Shown: in pieces, positions 12,083-23,244 of the stretch
Layout of the letters: each line of letters begins with the position of its first letter
How positions within the stretch are numbered: position 1 is the first letter of the stretch
Assembly (NCBI RefSeq): GCF_910592395.1
Contig: NC_088308.1
Location: 16,447,501-16,507,500, forward strand
Source: Lineus longissimus
Lineage: Eukaryota > Nemertea > Pilidiophora > Heteronemertea > Lineidae
Reading direction: 5' to 3'
Length of the DNA stretch: 60,000 nucleotides
Notes under the pieces: generated by a model
What the model saw: the letters and a program-made list of their open reading frames with translations, nothing else
What the model was told of the DNA's origin: nothing
The model's database searches: none
Program-made: the position numbers and the translations under genes

Positions 12083-12700
12083 GTGCGCGTCCGGAACAAT
12101 TTCCTATGTAAATATGAACCTATTGTTGCATTAGATGGCTTAAATAGCATTTTAATTCCATGTAGAGAAAATAAAATTGGAAAAAATCTCCTTGGTGACT
12201 TTGTATTTTACAATTTTCAGCGGGGTGATTTGGGTGTTACACAGCCATCAAATCCCAGTTTACTGACGTTTCTCCTCAACCAATTGTTGTTGCAGTTGCA
12301 GAATTTCGATAGTAGCCGTGTTGTAATGGATTAGACTGGTATCTGGTGTCTCAGCACATGAAATGAATTTTGTTGACCCCCTCCCCGCCCCCTCGATCCC
12401 CTCCCCTCCCCCCTAAAAGCGCAAATTGGCTTCACAATAATTGCTATTGCCCCTTATCCAACGGCACGCAAAGACAAACTCATACCGACTTAGACGACCA
12501 CAACAGGAGAAGGCGCGTAAGGAAGTTGGGATATGAGTATGGCATTAGTAATTAACCACCTCGCTGAAAATTGTAAAATACAAGTCACCAAAAAGATTTT
12601 TTTCAATTTTATTTTCTCTACATGGAATTAAAATGCTATTTAAGCCATCTAATGCAACAATAGGTTCATATTTACATAGGAAATTGTTCCGGACGCGCAC
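12083..12700. mobile_element. inverted-repeat MITE, GTGCGCGTCCGGAA ends
   Basis: Arms 12083-12227 and 12556-12700 are close reverse complements; both contain TAGATGGCTTAAATAGCATT or its complement. Termini are GTGCGCGTCCGGAA and TTCCGGACGCGCAC. The 330-bp centre is unique, with a C-rich run near 12380-12412. Immediately outside the right end the unit TCCGGACGCGC is repeated three more times (12709-12748), as if the terminus had been amplified. No transposase. Confidence 0.7.
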
Positions 12701-12764
12701 TTTCTCTTCCGGACGCGCTCCGGACGCGCAAACAGAGTTCCGGACGCACATTAGGTGGACCCAC

Positions 12765-12840
12765 GCCAACGCCAATGCCTATCCCATTGCTCGAGCTCCT
12801 GACCACGATGTCGAACAATGGGACAGGCGTTGGCGTTGGC
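12765..12840. repeat. 25-bp hairpin
   Basis: Arms 12765-12789 (GCCAACGCCAATGCCTATCC...) and 12816-12840 are reverse complements with about two mismatches and a 26-base loop. It lies just right of the preceding MITE. Function unknown. Confidence 0.6.
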
Positions 12841-13932
12841 TTTTCGGGGAATTTGCGAAAAATCAGTATTATGCGCATCATGATCACCCATCGACTTCGT
12901 TCAGACTTATTCGTCCGAATATTTTATGTACTAATCCCTGGACGCTCTCACTCGATGTGCACCCTACGGAGTCTGCAGAGAATGCCTCGCTTTCGATTCA
13001 TGCACTGGGGATTATGGGTATATTCTGTACAAGATCCAAATGCACATCACAAACATTCCCGAGAGCTTGGCTTCGGTCTAATTCGGGAATGTATATTCAG
13101 CCCGTCAGCTTTATTAAGGACATGATGGTCATGCGGTCACATCCCTATTATTAGTGAAACTGGTTAAGATCGTTGAATCGGAAATATATATACGTGTATA
13201 TCCAATACAAAACGCAAGTAATTACCATTACAACGAATTGAGGTCAGTTACATAAATAAATATTGTAGAAATTCCATTTAAGAAGCCGCCCAGGCGGGAG
13301 ATCAGAAAAAGCCTAGATGAACTTTTTGACATGGTTGATGGTGGTTGTGCGGTGGTTCTCTCTGGGTTGAGTTATACTTGTGTAGCAGGTCAACGTATGT
13401 TGCAGTGTACCGTGCATGATGTGGGTTAAAAAAGGTTATCCAAATGTAAAGTGGGGTTTCAAAAAATATTCCATGGACGAGGAATTAATTTTAAGTCACT
13501 GACATGCATGCATAAAACCCCAGCGGCCAGAAAACACAAACGCCCGACCATCAAAAGGCCAACAGCATTTGCTGCAAGACAGACACCCCTTGACTGGTTT
13601 CACCTGATTGCACAAACAACAAGCTTATTGACGAGACACGTCGCAGACGTGCTCGTGCTCATGTGGAAAGAAAAAAATCCTGAAAAATATTACTAGCGAA
13701 AGTTAGTGAGCTGAGACTGCGTGTCCTATGATTCGAAGAGGAATTTATGTCAATCTGTGAGTCTCTATGACGAGTTCAAAACTTTAAAAAAAACCCGACA
13801 GATACGGTGTCGAAGAAAAGCCCACTATATATACATTTTTTTTATGTGACAGGAGTGGCTAGACAGGCTTGATATAGCGTCGACACAGTATATTTGTCGC
13901 GGACATGCAGAGAATATTATAGTCCAGGCGTA
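12841..13932. other. no gene seen
   Basis: A 173-codon frame crosses 12633-13154 but its first part is the arm of a MITE and its rest has no recognisable motif or splice support, so I do not call a gene. Remaining sequence is spacer. Confidence 0.35.
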
Positions 13933-14098
13933 CGAGAGAGGCCCGTAAAAACACTTCGAATTATTAAAACAAAGTATTGACTGCTTAAATTTTGCGTAGG
14001 TAGAACTTCGTTGCCATCAAGTTCTATACACTCGCGAAATATTTATCCAGTCAATATTTGACTTTAATAATTCGACGAGTTTTTCCGGGCCTTTCTCG
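13933..14098. mobile_element. small palindromic MITE
   Basis: CGAGAGAGGCCCGTAAAAAC...TTCGAATTATTAAA on the left pairs with TTTAATAATTCGACGAGTTTTTCCGGGCCTTTCTCG on the right, with an inner pair CAAAGTATTGACTG/CAGTCAATATTTG. It is about 166 bp and non-coding. Arms have a few mismatches. Confidence 0.55.
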
Positions 14099-14757
14099 GA
14101 CACACGAAAACCCTCACCGCCAGGAATGTTGCTGGATGACGACATTCATTGCATCCAAAGAGGTTCAACCGGGATGTGCGACTGATAAGGCTCTGACTTG
14201 ATCACGATACACTTCTCTGTGCCCGGAAATCATCCCGGTGCGAATATTTTTGTATGTTACATGTCTCCATCTGCCAATGAAGGAGGCGACACCGCCATTC
14301 ACTTTTTAACACGCTTTCTATAAGACAGAGAAGTCAAGCTCATCGAATTATTGGTCTAAATTTGGATCTGAGCTTTTGAAAAGTGTTCTGTTCAGAAACA
14401 TACAAGCAAAATAGATCCACCTCGAGCCTAAATGTGAAACTAAATCAAGGATTTTCAGAAAAATTCTGTTAGCTTCGATACGAACCGTGTCAACTGAACG
14501 GCCTCCTAGCTTGAGGAATAAAATGAATCTCCAAAAATTCTGGGCAAAATTCCCGCCATTTTTTAATCATGCAATGCACATGTTCACTCTCTCTGAGAAC
14601 ACTATTCATCTATATGACTCCTTCATCTATATGACTCCCATCTGTCGTTAGCGCACTTTAAAAACTTTACAATTTGTCTTACAACCTATTAACATTGCAG
14701 CAGGTGGGCTAATTTCCTCAATCCTATATACTCTGTAGCTAAATTAATATCGTTTGG

Positions 14758-14836
14758 CCAATTCTGTGGGTATTGATAAACAGAGAAACAGAGAAACGAA
14801 GAAATCGAGAACTTCCCCCATCGACTAGTTAGGCCT
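14758..14836 (-). repeat. dispersed repeat, partner at 22925-23000
   Basis: About 75 bases containing GAGAAACGAAGAAATCGAGA are repeated in inverted orientation at 22925-23000, including the AGGCCTAACT end block. The rest of 14099-15021 shows no gene; a dispersed unit rather than a conserved regulatory site is the simplest reading. Confidence 0.55.
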
Positions 14837-15160
14837 CGTCTCCCAATGCATTGCTACACAAAATCAGTACTTGTGTGCCAACAGCCATTTTGTTTTGTTC
14901 AAAATGAAGTAGCATCAATTCAAAACAATTAAGGGGCGTATAGCCATGTAGCAAATCCTGACCTAGCTTGGACAGTTTTGACTGTGTATTAGGTTGTTAA
15001 AACCAAGAAAACAACCACTAACAAGAGGCCCAAGGCCCTGGCGCTCAGCTGGATGACCTAATAACATAGGACTGATGGTGCAAAGTAGTAAATATCGGCT
15101 TTATACTACTGTTTGAAGGTCAAGAGAACACGTTATACCACTCCAGTCAGAAATTGATTA

Positions 15161-15415
15161 CACTGGTATCTGTGGCCTTCCCCAGGCTAAATCATGAATG
15201 TGACCCCACACCAATATATCTCATTATCGCAGACAGTATTGTTAACACTAGTATCTGTGGCCTGCCCTTGGCTTAATTTATGAATGTGGCGCCACACCAA
15301 ACATCTATCATATAGCAGTCAAAACTGTAACACTTGTATCTATGGCCTTTCTTGGGGGCTAAATCACGTATGTGACGCCATATCAATATCTCTCTTTATC
15401 GTAGCCAACAATGTA
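15161..15415 (+). repeat. three 85-bp tandem monomers in the LINE 5' leader
   Basis: CACTGGTATCTGTGGCCT at 15161, CACTAGTATCTGTGGCCT at 15246 and CACTTGTATCTATGGCCT at 15331 begin successive units of exactly 85 bp. Each also carries a GGCTaAAT...ATGTGrCGCCAyAyCAA block. Monomer arrays in this position are known in some LINEs, where they act as promoter modules; that role here is inference. Confidence 0.75.
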
Positions 15416-15986
15416 GCAATCGTAACGTTTCTCCGACCTGCCCCTTTAACTTTTGAAACTTTTTTTTCCTTCTAGCGACCCAACTAAACTCTTCTCATCG
15501 GCTATTAAAAACTTCAAACCAACTCATAAGATCTTTGGCCTTCCTGGCCCATCCTCAGCACGATTCCTTTTTGACTCTCATTAGCCAAAACTGCTACCAG
15601 TACCATCAGCCAACTCCTATTCAGCACCCCCAGTTGTCACCCTGATAGAAACTATCTCGAACCCAGCAGCCACTAATTCCACACAATTCTATATCATTAT
15701 AGATATCGTCTCCTATTCACTATACATTACCACAGGACCTCACCATTCATTCATTTAATCCTCCAAAAATAAGCACATCCTACCTCAACCACAATTACAT
15801 GTACCAATTCCATGTTTACCAAAAACATGCTCTATCATCATTGTTCAACTTATCCGTCATCACAATCAATTTCATCCCACCACAACATTAAAATCGTTAT
15901 CCATTTAATCTACCCGACAAGGCCTACCGGCCCACTCACCACGATCACTTTCGCCACTCATAAACTGTCTCGCCCTGTACAGGGCT

Positions 15987-18900
15987 ATGCTTAGACGCTC
16001 TGCTTTCTACTTCTTCGTTTTTTTTGTCATTCATGCACCAATGCACCACACTTCATCCAGGCACGCGCCTGAAGCTAACCGTTTTAACCCCTTCTCAATC
16101 CAGTCCTACATCACCCTCCAACAAATATCGTTTTCGTTCATCTCTTCGAAACGCAACATCAAGGCACTATCCTTAAAACTAAATGGGAAATTGAGCACAA
16201 ACAGGTGTAACACATCCCCTGACACCATGCCCTCGTACATTCTGTATATATTACTCCTAGCTTCGCTAGCTTTCTCCGTACATTGCATTCTACTCGCCAT
16301 CACTTCTCCATCGGAACATGCTGGGACTAGCGTCACGACAATCCCAACCACACACTTCAACTTTTCAAATCTAATCCTCTTATCAGGAGACGTGGAATTA
16401 AATCCCGGGCCCAAACTTTCCTCTATCAACATCAACAGCCTACGCAACAAAATTGACAACCTCTACGCGGAACTTCCACCTGACATCGACATATTATTCA
16501 TATCCGAAACCAGACTAGACAACTCCATCACAGACCAGGATATCCTTGTACCAAGCTTCCATGACGTATTCCGAAAGGATCTGACCATTGCAAGTGGTGG
16601 AGTCTGCCTCCAGCTTTCCGACACCCTCATCGGCGAACGCCTAGATCACCTCGAAGAACCAGAACTGGAACTGCTATGGGTCAAGGTGACCCACCAAACG
16701 GGCCACCTGATCATCGGTGTGGGCTACAGAAATCCGGCACTCCCCGTCGCCTACTGGGACAAACTTTATGCTAACGTTTCAAACGTCGTCGGCTTGTTTG
16801 GTCAGCAAAAGGTTATGCTCGTTGGAGACTTCAACCAAAACCTACTGAAAGACAACCCAGGTCACCTATCACTCCTCATAGACTCCCTCAACATGTTCCA
16901 ACTCGTCAATGCTCCGACCCACTTCACTTCTCACAACCAATCCCTCATTGATCCAATAATTGTAGGTCAGCCCGACTTCTTCTCCGATGTAAACGTCCTC
17001 CCTCAGGGCATCAGCGACCATTGTCCCGTGGTAGTCGACATACCCCAAACCAACCCCAAAGCAGCATTCAAGCGCCCGATCTGGCAGTTCAGCAAGGCAA
17101 ACTGGAATGACCTCAAACAAGAAATGTCAAGCGTGGATTGGGACAACCTTCTACACACGGCCAACCTCAATGTAGCGGTAGAAGTCTTCACCACCAAGCT
17201 CTTTGGAAAAGCAAAGAAATCCGGTTCTAACATCGATTATGATATTTTCAAAAAACAACGAAACCACGTTATCTCACTGATCAAGAAGGCAAAGGATTCC
17301 CACCTTTCGTCGATAACGGACAAATTGAAAAATGGAAGAAAGGATAAAGACTGGTGGAAACTCGCCAAAAGCATCTGCGGTCAAAGCAAAAACAACACAA
17401 CTCCTTCACTAAATGTCAATGGTTTATCCGTAGACGACCCTACAACCAAGGCCAACATCCTCAACGCTCACTTTGCCAAAATCTGCAACGTAGATGAGAC
17501 AAACATACCCGCCCAAGGAGAACTCCCAAACCTCACCAACAACGAGCTCAACGACATCATAATCACAGAGCAGGATATCGCCGATCAAATCGCCATCATG
17601 GACACTAACAAGGCCATCGGCCCAGACGGCATCAGCCCTCGCATAGTTCATTCATTGACGCTCCAATTGACCAAACCGCTCCACATCCTTTTCAACAGAT
17701 CCCTGAATGAAAACATATTCCCAGAAACATGGAAAAAAGCAAACATTACCCCCATATTCAAGAAAGGTGACAGGCATGATAAATCCAACTACAGACCCAT
17801 TTCCCTCCTCAGTGTCATAGGAAAACTTTTCGAAAAAATTGTCCACAGAAATGTCTACAACCATCTCCGTTTGCTCATCTCGAAGAACCAATCTGGATTC
17901 CTGGCTAGCCACTCTGCAGTTACCCAACTCCTTGAAATAAACCATCAATTACTAATGGACCTCGACGAACAGAAGGAAGTTTTCTCACTATTCTGTGACA
18001 TTTCCAAAGCTTTTGACAAGACTTCTCATAAAGGCATCGCATCGAAACTTTACCAGTTTGGCATCAGAGGAAACCTGCTATCATGGTTCAAGAGCTACCT
18101 CCAAGACAGGCAACAACGGGTTGTAATCAACGGAAAATCCTCAGAGTGGCTTCGAGTCAACGCTGGCGTCCCCCAAGGATCTATCCTAGGCCCACTGATG
18201 TTCCTGGTCTACATAAACGACGTCACGGAGGAAACCAACGGCAGAACGAGACTGTTTGCCGACGACACTTCAAACGCATTCGCATCACGAAACCTCATAG
18301 CATGCACGCCCGAAATCCAGCAGGATATAAACAAACTTTACGCATGGGCAATGAAATGGGCCATCACCTACAACGCAACAAAAACGCTGTATCTGATTAC
18401 GAGCAGGCGGAGACAACCCTCTGTTATCCACTGTCATCTCAACAACGTCGTAATTGATCAAGCCAAGTCACACAAGCACCTCGGATTAACTTTCAACGAC
18501 AAAGGAACCTGGGAAGACCATATCCAGTCAATCGTTACGACCGCAAACCGCAGACTTGGCATACTACAAAACATCAAATACAAAACGGATAAACAAACTT
18601 TACTATCGCTCTACAAGACATTTGTCAGAAGCAAGCTCGAATACGCAGACGTAGTATGGGACGGACTCCCCCAGAACTTAGCAGCAAAACTGGAAAAAAC
18701 TCAAATCAATGCAATGCGATGTATAACAGGATTAACAATCAGCTCTCACCACCGCGACCTTTACAGAGAATCTGGCCTTCTACCACTCGAAAAGCGCAGG
18801 AAATTCCATCGCCTCGTAATGTTCTACAAAATTTTAAACGGACTTGCACCAACCTACCTCAAAGACCTCATCCCAGAACTAACCGTCGATAGTCACTACC

Positions 18901-19451
18901 ATAACACACGTTTAGCTACAAACAACAATATAACACCTTTCCTTTGCCGCACAAATAGCCTCTACTCAAGCTTCTTCCCTTCTACAATCCGTGACTGGAA
19001 TGCTCTCGACCTTTCTATACGTGCGAAACCAACTCTAAACTCTTACAAATACTCCCTAACCAAACTGCCAGAATTCTCTATCAAACCAATCCCCTCCTGG
19101 CTAGACATCGGCCCTCGCCCACTTAACATCATTCTCACACGTATGCGAAGCAACTGCAGCGGACTAACATCTGACCTATACCTAAACCACGTTTCGGAAA
19201 CCCCCACTTGCCTCATGTGCCCAATGCATGTTCCAGAAACCTCTTCACACTTTCTTCTCGACTGTCCTAAGTACGAAAACCAACGCAACTCCCTAATCGC
19301 CAATACCCTCCAAATAACACACATCCATAATGCAACTCTAAACTCAAACATCCTTCTCAACGGCCATCCATCTTTCTCCAACCTCGAAAATGCTCTCCTT
19401 ATCAAATCAACCCTAAAATTCATTTCATCCACAAATCGTTTTCCAATCTAA
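15987..19451 (+). CDS. LINE polyprotein: 2A leader, APE endonuclease, reverse transcriptase
   Basis: A 1154-codon uninterrupted frame. A better start may be Met81 (16227, context GACACCATGC), which begins a hydrophobic segment at residues 83-105. A 2A motif GDVELNPGP follows at residues 134-142. The AP endonuclease domain runs about residues 145-350 (SININSLRNK, SETRL, VGDFNQN near 277, SDHCPVVVDI near 345). The reverse transcriptase covers about 565-820, with WKKANITPIFKKGD, NYRPISLLS, GVPQGSILGP and the catalytic FADD near 756. A C-terminal region near 1074-1093 carries a CX2CX9HX4C zinc-binding motif. All key catalytic residues I looked for are present. Domain order and zinc motif fit the CR1/L2/Crack/Daphne group; exact clade is not assigned. 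It would nick target DNA and copy its own RNA there. Confidence 0.93.
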   Translation: MLRRSAFYFFVFFVIHAPMHHTSSRHAPEANRFNPFSIQSYITLQQISFSFISSKRNIKALSLKLNGKLSTNRCNTSPDTMPSYILYILLLASLAFSVHCILLAITSPSEHAGTSVTTIPTTHFNFSNLILLSGDVELNPGPKLSSININSLRNKIDNLYAELPPDIDILFISETRLDNSITDQDILVPSFHDVFRKDLTIASGGVCLQLSDTLIGERLDHLEEPELELLWVKVTHQTGHLIIGVGYRNPALPVAYWDKLYANVSNVVGLFGQQKVMLVGDFNQNLLKDNPGHLSLLIDSLNMFQLVNAPTHFTSHNQSLIDPIIVGQPDFFSDVNVLPQGISDHCPVVVDIPQTNPKAAFKRPIWQFSKANWNDLKQEMSSVDWDNLLHTANLNVAVEVFTTKLFGKAKKSGSNIDYDIFKKQRNHVISLIKKAKDSHLSSITDKLKNGRKDKDWWKLAKSICGQSKNNTTPSLNVNGLSVDDPTTKANILNAHFAKICNVDETNIPAQGELPNLTNNELNDIIITEQDIADQIAIMDTNKAIGPDGISPRIVHSLTLQLTKPLHILFNRSLNENIFPETWKKANITPIFKKGDRHDKSNYRPISLLSVIGKLFEKIVHRNVYNHLRLLISKNQSGFLASHSAVTQLLEINHQLLMDLDEQKEVFSLFCDISKAFDKTSHKGIASKLYQFGIRGNLLSWFKSYLQDRQQRVVINGKSSEWLRVNAGVPQGSILGPLMFLVYINDVTEETNGRTRLFADDTSNAFASRNLIACTPEIQQDINKLYAWAMKWAITYNATKTLYLITSRRRQPSVIHCHLNNVVIDQAKSHKHLGLTFNDKGTWEDHIQSIVTTANRRLGILQNIKYKTDKQTLLSLYKTFVRSKLEYADVVWDGLPQNLAAKLEKTQINAMRCITGLTISSHHRDLYRESGLLPLEKRRKFHRLVMFYKILNGLAPTYLKDLIPELTVDSHYHNTRLATNNNITPFLCRTNSLYSSFFPSTIRDWNALDLSIRAKPTLNSYKYSLTKLPEFSIKPIPSWLDIGPRPLNIILTRMRSNCSGLTSDLYLNHVSETPTCLMCPMHVPETSSHFLLDCPKYENQRNSLIANTLQITHIHNATLNSNILLNGHPSFSNLENALLIKSTLKFISSTNRFPI
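16386..16412 (+). other. 2A ribosome-skipping motif in the LINE frame
   Basis: The codons read GDVELNPGP, matching the D-V/I-E-x-N-P-G-P consensus of 2A peptides, preceded by the usual hydrophobic LILLS. Such motifs are known in APE-type non-LTR retrotransposons of several invertebrates, where the ribosome skips the final Gly-Pro bond. Here that would release a short hydrophobic leader from the endonuclease/RT protein, which would begin with Pro142. Activity is not proven by sequence. Confidence 0.9.
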
Positions 19452-19806
19452 CTCAAAGAAAAATATCTGACCCCCCCTCTTTTCCGTTTCCGCCAACCCC
19501 AAACTCGTATGATCATTCCTAACTCTTGCACCCCCGCCCCCCTGCACTTTCCAAACTATCTATCCTTTTTGTTTTCTCTTTTTTCGAAATTCACTACATA
19601 TCAACTTCACATGTTTCTCAATTATATATTCTGTATATCTCTTCAAATCATCTTTAAAAACTTATGTCACTATTCGTATCTTCATAGACTTATGTAACTA
19701 TTTGCATATATTTTTATTTTGCAGTAGTTTAAGCCTTCGGCTTTTAACTGTAAAATACATGTACAATATAAACCGAATAAACTCTTTGTAAAAAAAAAAA
19801 AAAAAA
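19452..19806 (+). terminator. LINE 3' UTR with hairpin, AATAAA and poly(A)
   Basis: The 3' UTR contains the stem-loop AAGCC-TTC-GGCTT (19731-19743), AATAAA at 19776-19781 and an A17 tract at 19790-19806. Short 3' hairpins are recognised by the RT in L2-like LINEs; here this is inference from position. Confidence 0.7.
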
Positions 19807-20274
19807 TACCACTAAAATTTTCAATGCAGAGCTGCCAGCTGGATGAAATATGATTGAACTAATCAGCCATGGTATGTAAATATTACAGGAGGCAACGGAA
19901 GATATCCCTAGTTCAGTATGTTGTATCGGTAGCTTTACAGAAAAGAAGTGTCAGAGAGGATGAGACTTCTCCATGGACAACTGTGGTATGTCCAGGCTGG
20001 GTTGTACAGCACAAGGATACAAAATGCTGTCTGTAATTGAGAGGTATCATGATTTAACAGAGGTCAAAATAAATAGAAATTACCAGTTTGGGACTAACAC
20101 CACTGTCTTTTTTTTTAATAAGGTAGAGATTACAGGAGTCAACAAAATTAATTTTATTGAGAGAAATTGACCTGTCCTGCAGGTGATTGGAATTTACAAT
20201 ACAAAGGGTCATTTTTCATGACATTGTGCTCTACTGCGTATCCCTAGTGAGTCGATCGGGAACCAATCTATCCT

Positions 20275-21177
20275 TGGCGCAGACAGGTTCAAATTGGCTA
20301 TATCTTGAATAGATTGAATTGCGATGAAAATCTAATGCAATAAAGGAGCAATATCGAAGAGACAAATTAATCAAACCAATTGTCCACAGACATTACCCTG
20401 AAATGGCGTGATGTATGCGTGCATATAAAAGTATATCAATTGGTCCGATAGAGATGATGAGGCAATGTCAATATGCCTTGTTCCTTAGTCAGCAATATGC
20501 CCCTTTTTATAAGGAGAAGAAGGAGATCCCAGATAGGCCTTCACATGTCGGCTGCCAAATGGCTCGAACCAACTGTCCTATCACTACTATTAATTTAAAA
20601 TGCGTGCTCCTCTTACATGTAGCAATGTCTCGGCCAAAAAGGCACTTAGTCGACAGGCAAGCTAGAAGTTCAGTTCAGTTGGTAAGGCCATGTCAGGTTC
20701 CACGCGCCTCTTCAGATACATCAAGTATTGAAAGCTGTGGTGAGCACATAAAAAGACCATGGTCACCTTAATTTGAAAATCCCTTCATAATCAAGGACTA
20801 CCTCTGACTAAAACAGCATCCATAAACAATAGACCACCAATTTGACCCCAGCTCCTAACTGCGGAAAACCCAAGTCCAGCAACCAAAAGTACCAAAAATA
20901 CATTTTTGTTTACATTTGAACTGCACACATGCGTTTGTTTACAATTTCATTTCCCGCGAAATCTCGAAAATCAGGTGACCTGCAATCGTGGATTGAAAAT
21001 AACATTAACCTGGGTTCAGCAGGTCAGCAGGTATACCGGCTGTTCCAATCATCCCCCTACAGCCAGCTGTTCAAAAGGTAATGTTATTCACCCCACAGGG
21101 AGTGCAGGTAATTGATTAAGCCCCTGCATAACTTAACAGCAATGGCTTGGCTTCTGTGAGTGGTAAGGAGAATTGAC
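20275..21177 (+). repeat. dispersed ~900-bp repeat 'D', copy 1
   Basis: The segment is repeated in opposite orientation at 56846-57756. Shared blocks include TTGAATAGATTGAATTGC, GGAGCAATATCGAAGAGACA, CACATGTCGGC, AAACGCATG-type sequence, GGTCACCTG and CCCTACAGCCAGC. Ends are GGCGCAG and GAGAATTGAC with no clear terminal inverted repeat or target duplication. No frame is conserved between copies, so a non-coding transposable element is likely. 19816-20274 before it holds nothing recognised. Confidence 0.75.
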
Positions 21178-23026
21178 AGTTTTTTTGTGAGAGTAACATT
21201 ATTGTGTTGCTTAAAACGTACTTTTTACTCATGTAAGAATCGTAGTACTACTAATAACTTCAACTTATTTTCCGGTTATGATAACACAACACGCATCTTC
21301 GTGATCATGATCTTTCTCAAACTAACTGAATGACCTAATCGCCTTGGACGCACAACCACATATCAATCCGCCCCGACGATCGACACATCCATTCGATTCG
21401 ATCACACTCGATACAGTTCGATAAAAAAACAAAGTTTTCGTGCTTTTAGCTGTCAACATCAATGGCTATAATATACTCCTGCAGAATAGTAGAACTAATA
21501 GAACTACGTGTAATTTCCGAAGTTTCCAATAGTTTGAACACAAATCAGAACATCACCCATCAGCTGGACTCAGATCTGATAAATTACGATAAATAATGAG
21601 GTCGTCGCTTCAATTTCGCAAAGATAGTTGACTCCATTCGAAGGTTGTTTTGACCAAATTCCGTTGAACTCATCGTTATGAGGGCATTTGAACACATTCT
21701 CGTTGATCTTTTCTATAAACGTGTGAAGTTTCGTACCAAAATACATTTCCGTAAAGGCTTAAATAAGAAAATTTGTCACTTACAAAATCATCGCTCCGGT
21801 AGAAATAAAAAGGTCACCGCCATTTTCTTGATGATAGTACTCCAGGTAACCTCGACCGCGCAGTGGTCAATTTATCCCAGACGAGCCGTTCATACAGTGG
21901 ATGCACTGGCAATACCAGCAGTCCGGTATTCCCTGGTTCGAGGTTTTCATGTCAGTTCGCGGCGGGAAATTTAAAGTGGGGTCATCCGGGGTCAAACAAC
22001 AGTTTTGCTCACTACCGCCAACTGGTGATATAAATCGACACTAATCTATTTTATATCAAAACTTCTGTATCATGAAGACCTTTTCAACTTTATTTCAAGC
22101 TTTTATCTGCTGGAATAGAGCGTCAAAAAATTGTTTTTTCATTTACGCATTTTGCCCCCTGGGGAGCTGAATTTGAGTCGAATCGCCCAAATTTTTTTCC
22201 GTAAGCAACATTTTCTGCGGTGTTTATAAGCAAGACTAGATTTGAAGTGCCTCGGTTGTATGATTACAAAATGCCCAACTTTGTCTACAGATGGCTAGAT
22301 GGAAGGATGGCAGGATGGGTGGAAGGACGGACACCAATCGAATAGCTATTTGACTAGCTCCGCTGACTTTGTCAGCTGAGCTAAAAACCAATCAACCAAG
22401 ACTTTAGTTGGGCAATTTTAGACCTGGTAACCTCGTCCCTCCTGCTTGTTTGGTCCTGGGGACGAGGCTTGTTTCGTAAGGCGGGTAGCGTCTGGCAGGG
22501 CAACAGAGTCGAGAATATCGGAGATGAAATGCTTTATTTCTCACGTCGGACTACGATCTACTGTTACACCGGGTAGATCTAAAATACAGACTTTGCTAAT
22601 TAAGACTGGACTCTGCTGAATACTCAACAGGCTGAAATGAGATATGAAGTGGAGGTGCAACTTCGCCGTGTCAGGTGTACATCGGTGCTTTGAGAAGGGA
22701 CGCAGATGGGAACCATTTTACTGACACTTCTCTTAATAACTGAATGGTTTCATTCTCCTATCCAACCAGTAAATAAACGGTCTTAACTTCTGCACTGGAC
22801 ATATTATACACCTCCAGAAATGCACAATCACTCTGTCTGCAATGTGGAATTAGCATACTAGAAGGGCCTTCTGTGCTAGCATATTAGTCTATTTTCACGC
22901 CGTACATTATAGACATAGGTTTTAAGGCCTAACTGCTCGATATGGGAAGTTCTCGATTTCTTCGTTTTTCTGTTTCTCTGTTTATTAATACCCCAATTCT
23001 GTTACATGATTGATTGTATTTTTTAG
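21178..23026. other. no gene seen; dispersed repeat at the end
   Basis: Spacer with no supported exon. 22925-23000 is the inverted partner of the repeat at 14758-14836 and ends just before the 23027 exon. CTGGTAACCTCGTCCC...GGGGACGAGG near 22424-22468 is a small hairpin. Confidence 0.4.
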
Positions 23027-23083
23027 AGTAACGATCATGAGAAACCCGACCAAGACTTGAAAGGAGAAGACAAAATAAGCTGG
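23027..23083 (+). CDS. internal exon of an unrecognised gene (57 bp)
   Basis: A pyrimidine-rich acceptor TTGTATTTTTTAG precedes it and a near-consensus donor TGG|GTAAGTATAG follows. The 19 codons are open in phase 0 and read SNDHEKPDQDLKGEDKISW, highly charged. The exon is symmetric (0-0), matching the tiny first exon before it and the 29357 exon after it. Product unknown. The strong splice signals are the main support. Confidence 0.5.
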
Positions 23084-23223
23084 GTAAGTATAGAGATCGC
23101 TCCATTATAATTTAACACTGGCCCGATGATATGATATGCCAGAATTAGTTTGCTTGTCGAACAAATAACCGTTATATTCATGATTAAGGACTCCCAGTTA
23201 GTCGTATTGTAGCATATAGAATG

Positions 23224-23244
23224 TATATATATATATATATATAT
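23224..23244. repeat. (TA)n microsatellite
   Basis: About ten TA units in a row within an intron of the upstream gene model. Confidence 0.8.

Larger units (their letters stand above)
15022..19806 (+). mobile_element. full-length 2A-bearing non-LTR retrotransposon (CR1/L2-like LINE)
   Basis: ACCACTAA occurs at 15014-15021 and again at 19808-19815, just after a 17-base A tract. This looks like an 8-bp target-site duplication flanking a complete 4.8-kb insertion. The element starts CAAGAGGCCCAAGGCCC, then has three 85-bp tandem monomers (15161-15415), an A/C-rich leader with no separate ORF1, one long intact frame (15987-19451) with endonuclease and reverse transcriptase, and a 3' UTR with a short hairpin, AATAAA and poly(A). 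The intact frame suggests recent activity. The duplication is short and the exact 5' end is inference. CAGCTGGATGA occurs both near the 5' end and in the 3' flank; this may be coincidence. Confidence 0.8.

Noticed and set aside
12633-13154. 173-codon frame as a gene
   Set aside because: Its first third is the arm of an inverted-repeat element and its centre is a hairpin; no motif in the rest.
16106-19432. Several minus-strand and +2 frames of 75-129 codons within the LINE
   Set aside because: They overlap a strongly supported endonuclease/RT frame and have no motifs of their own.
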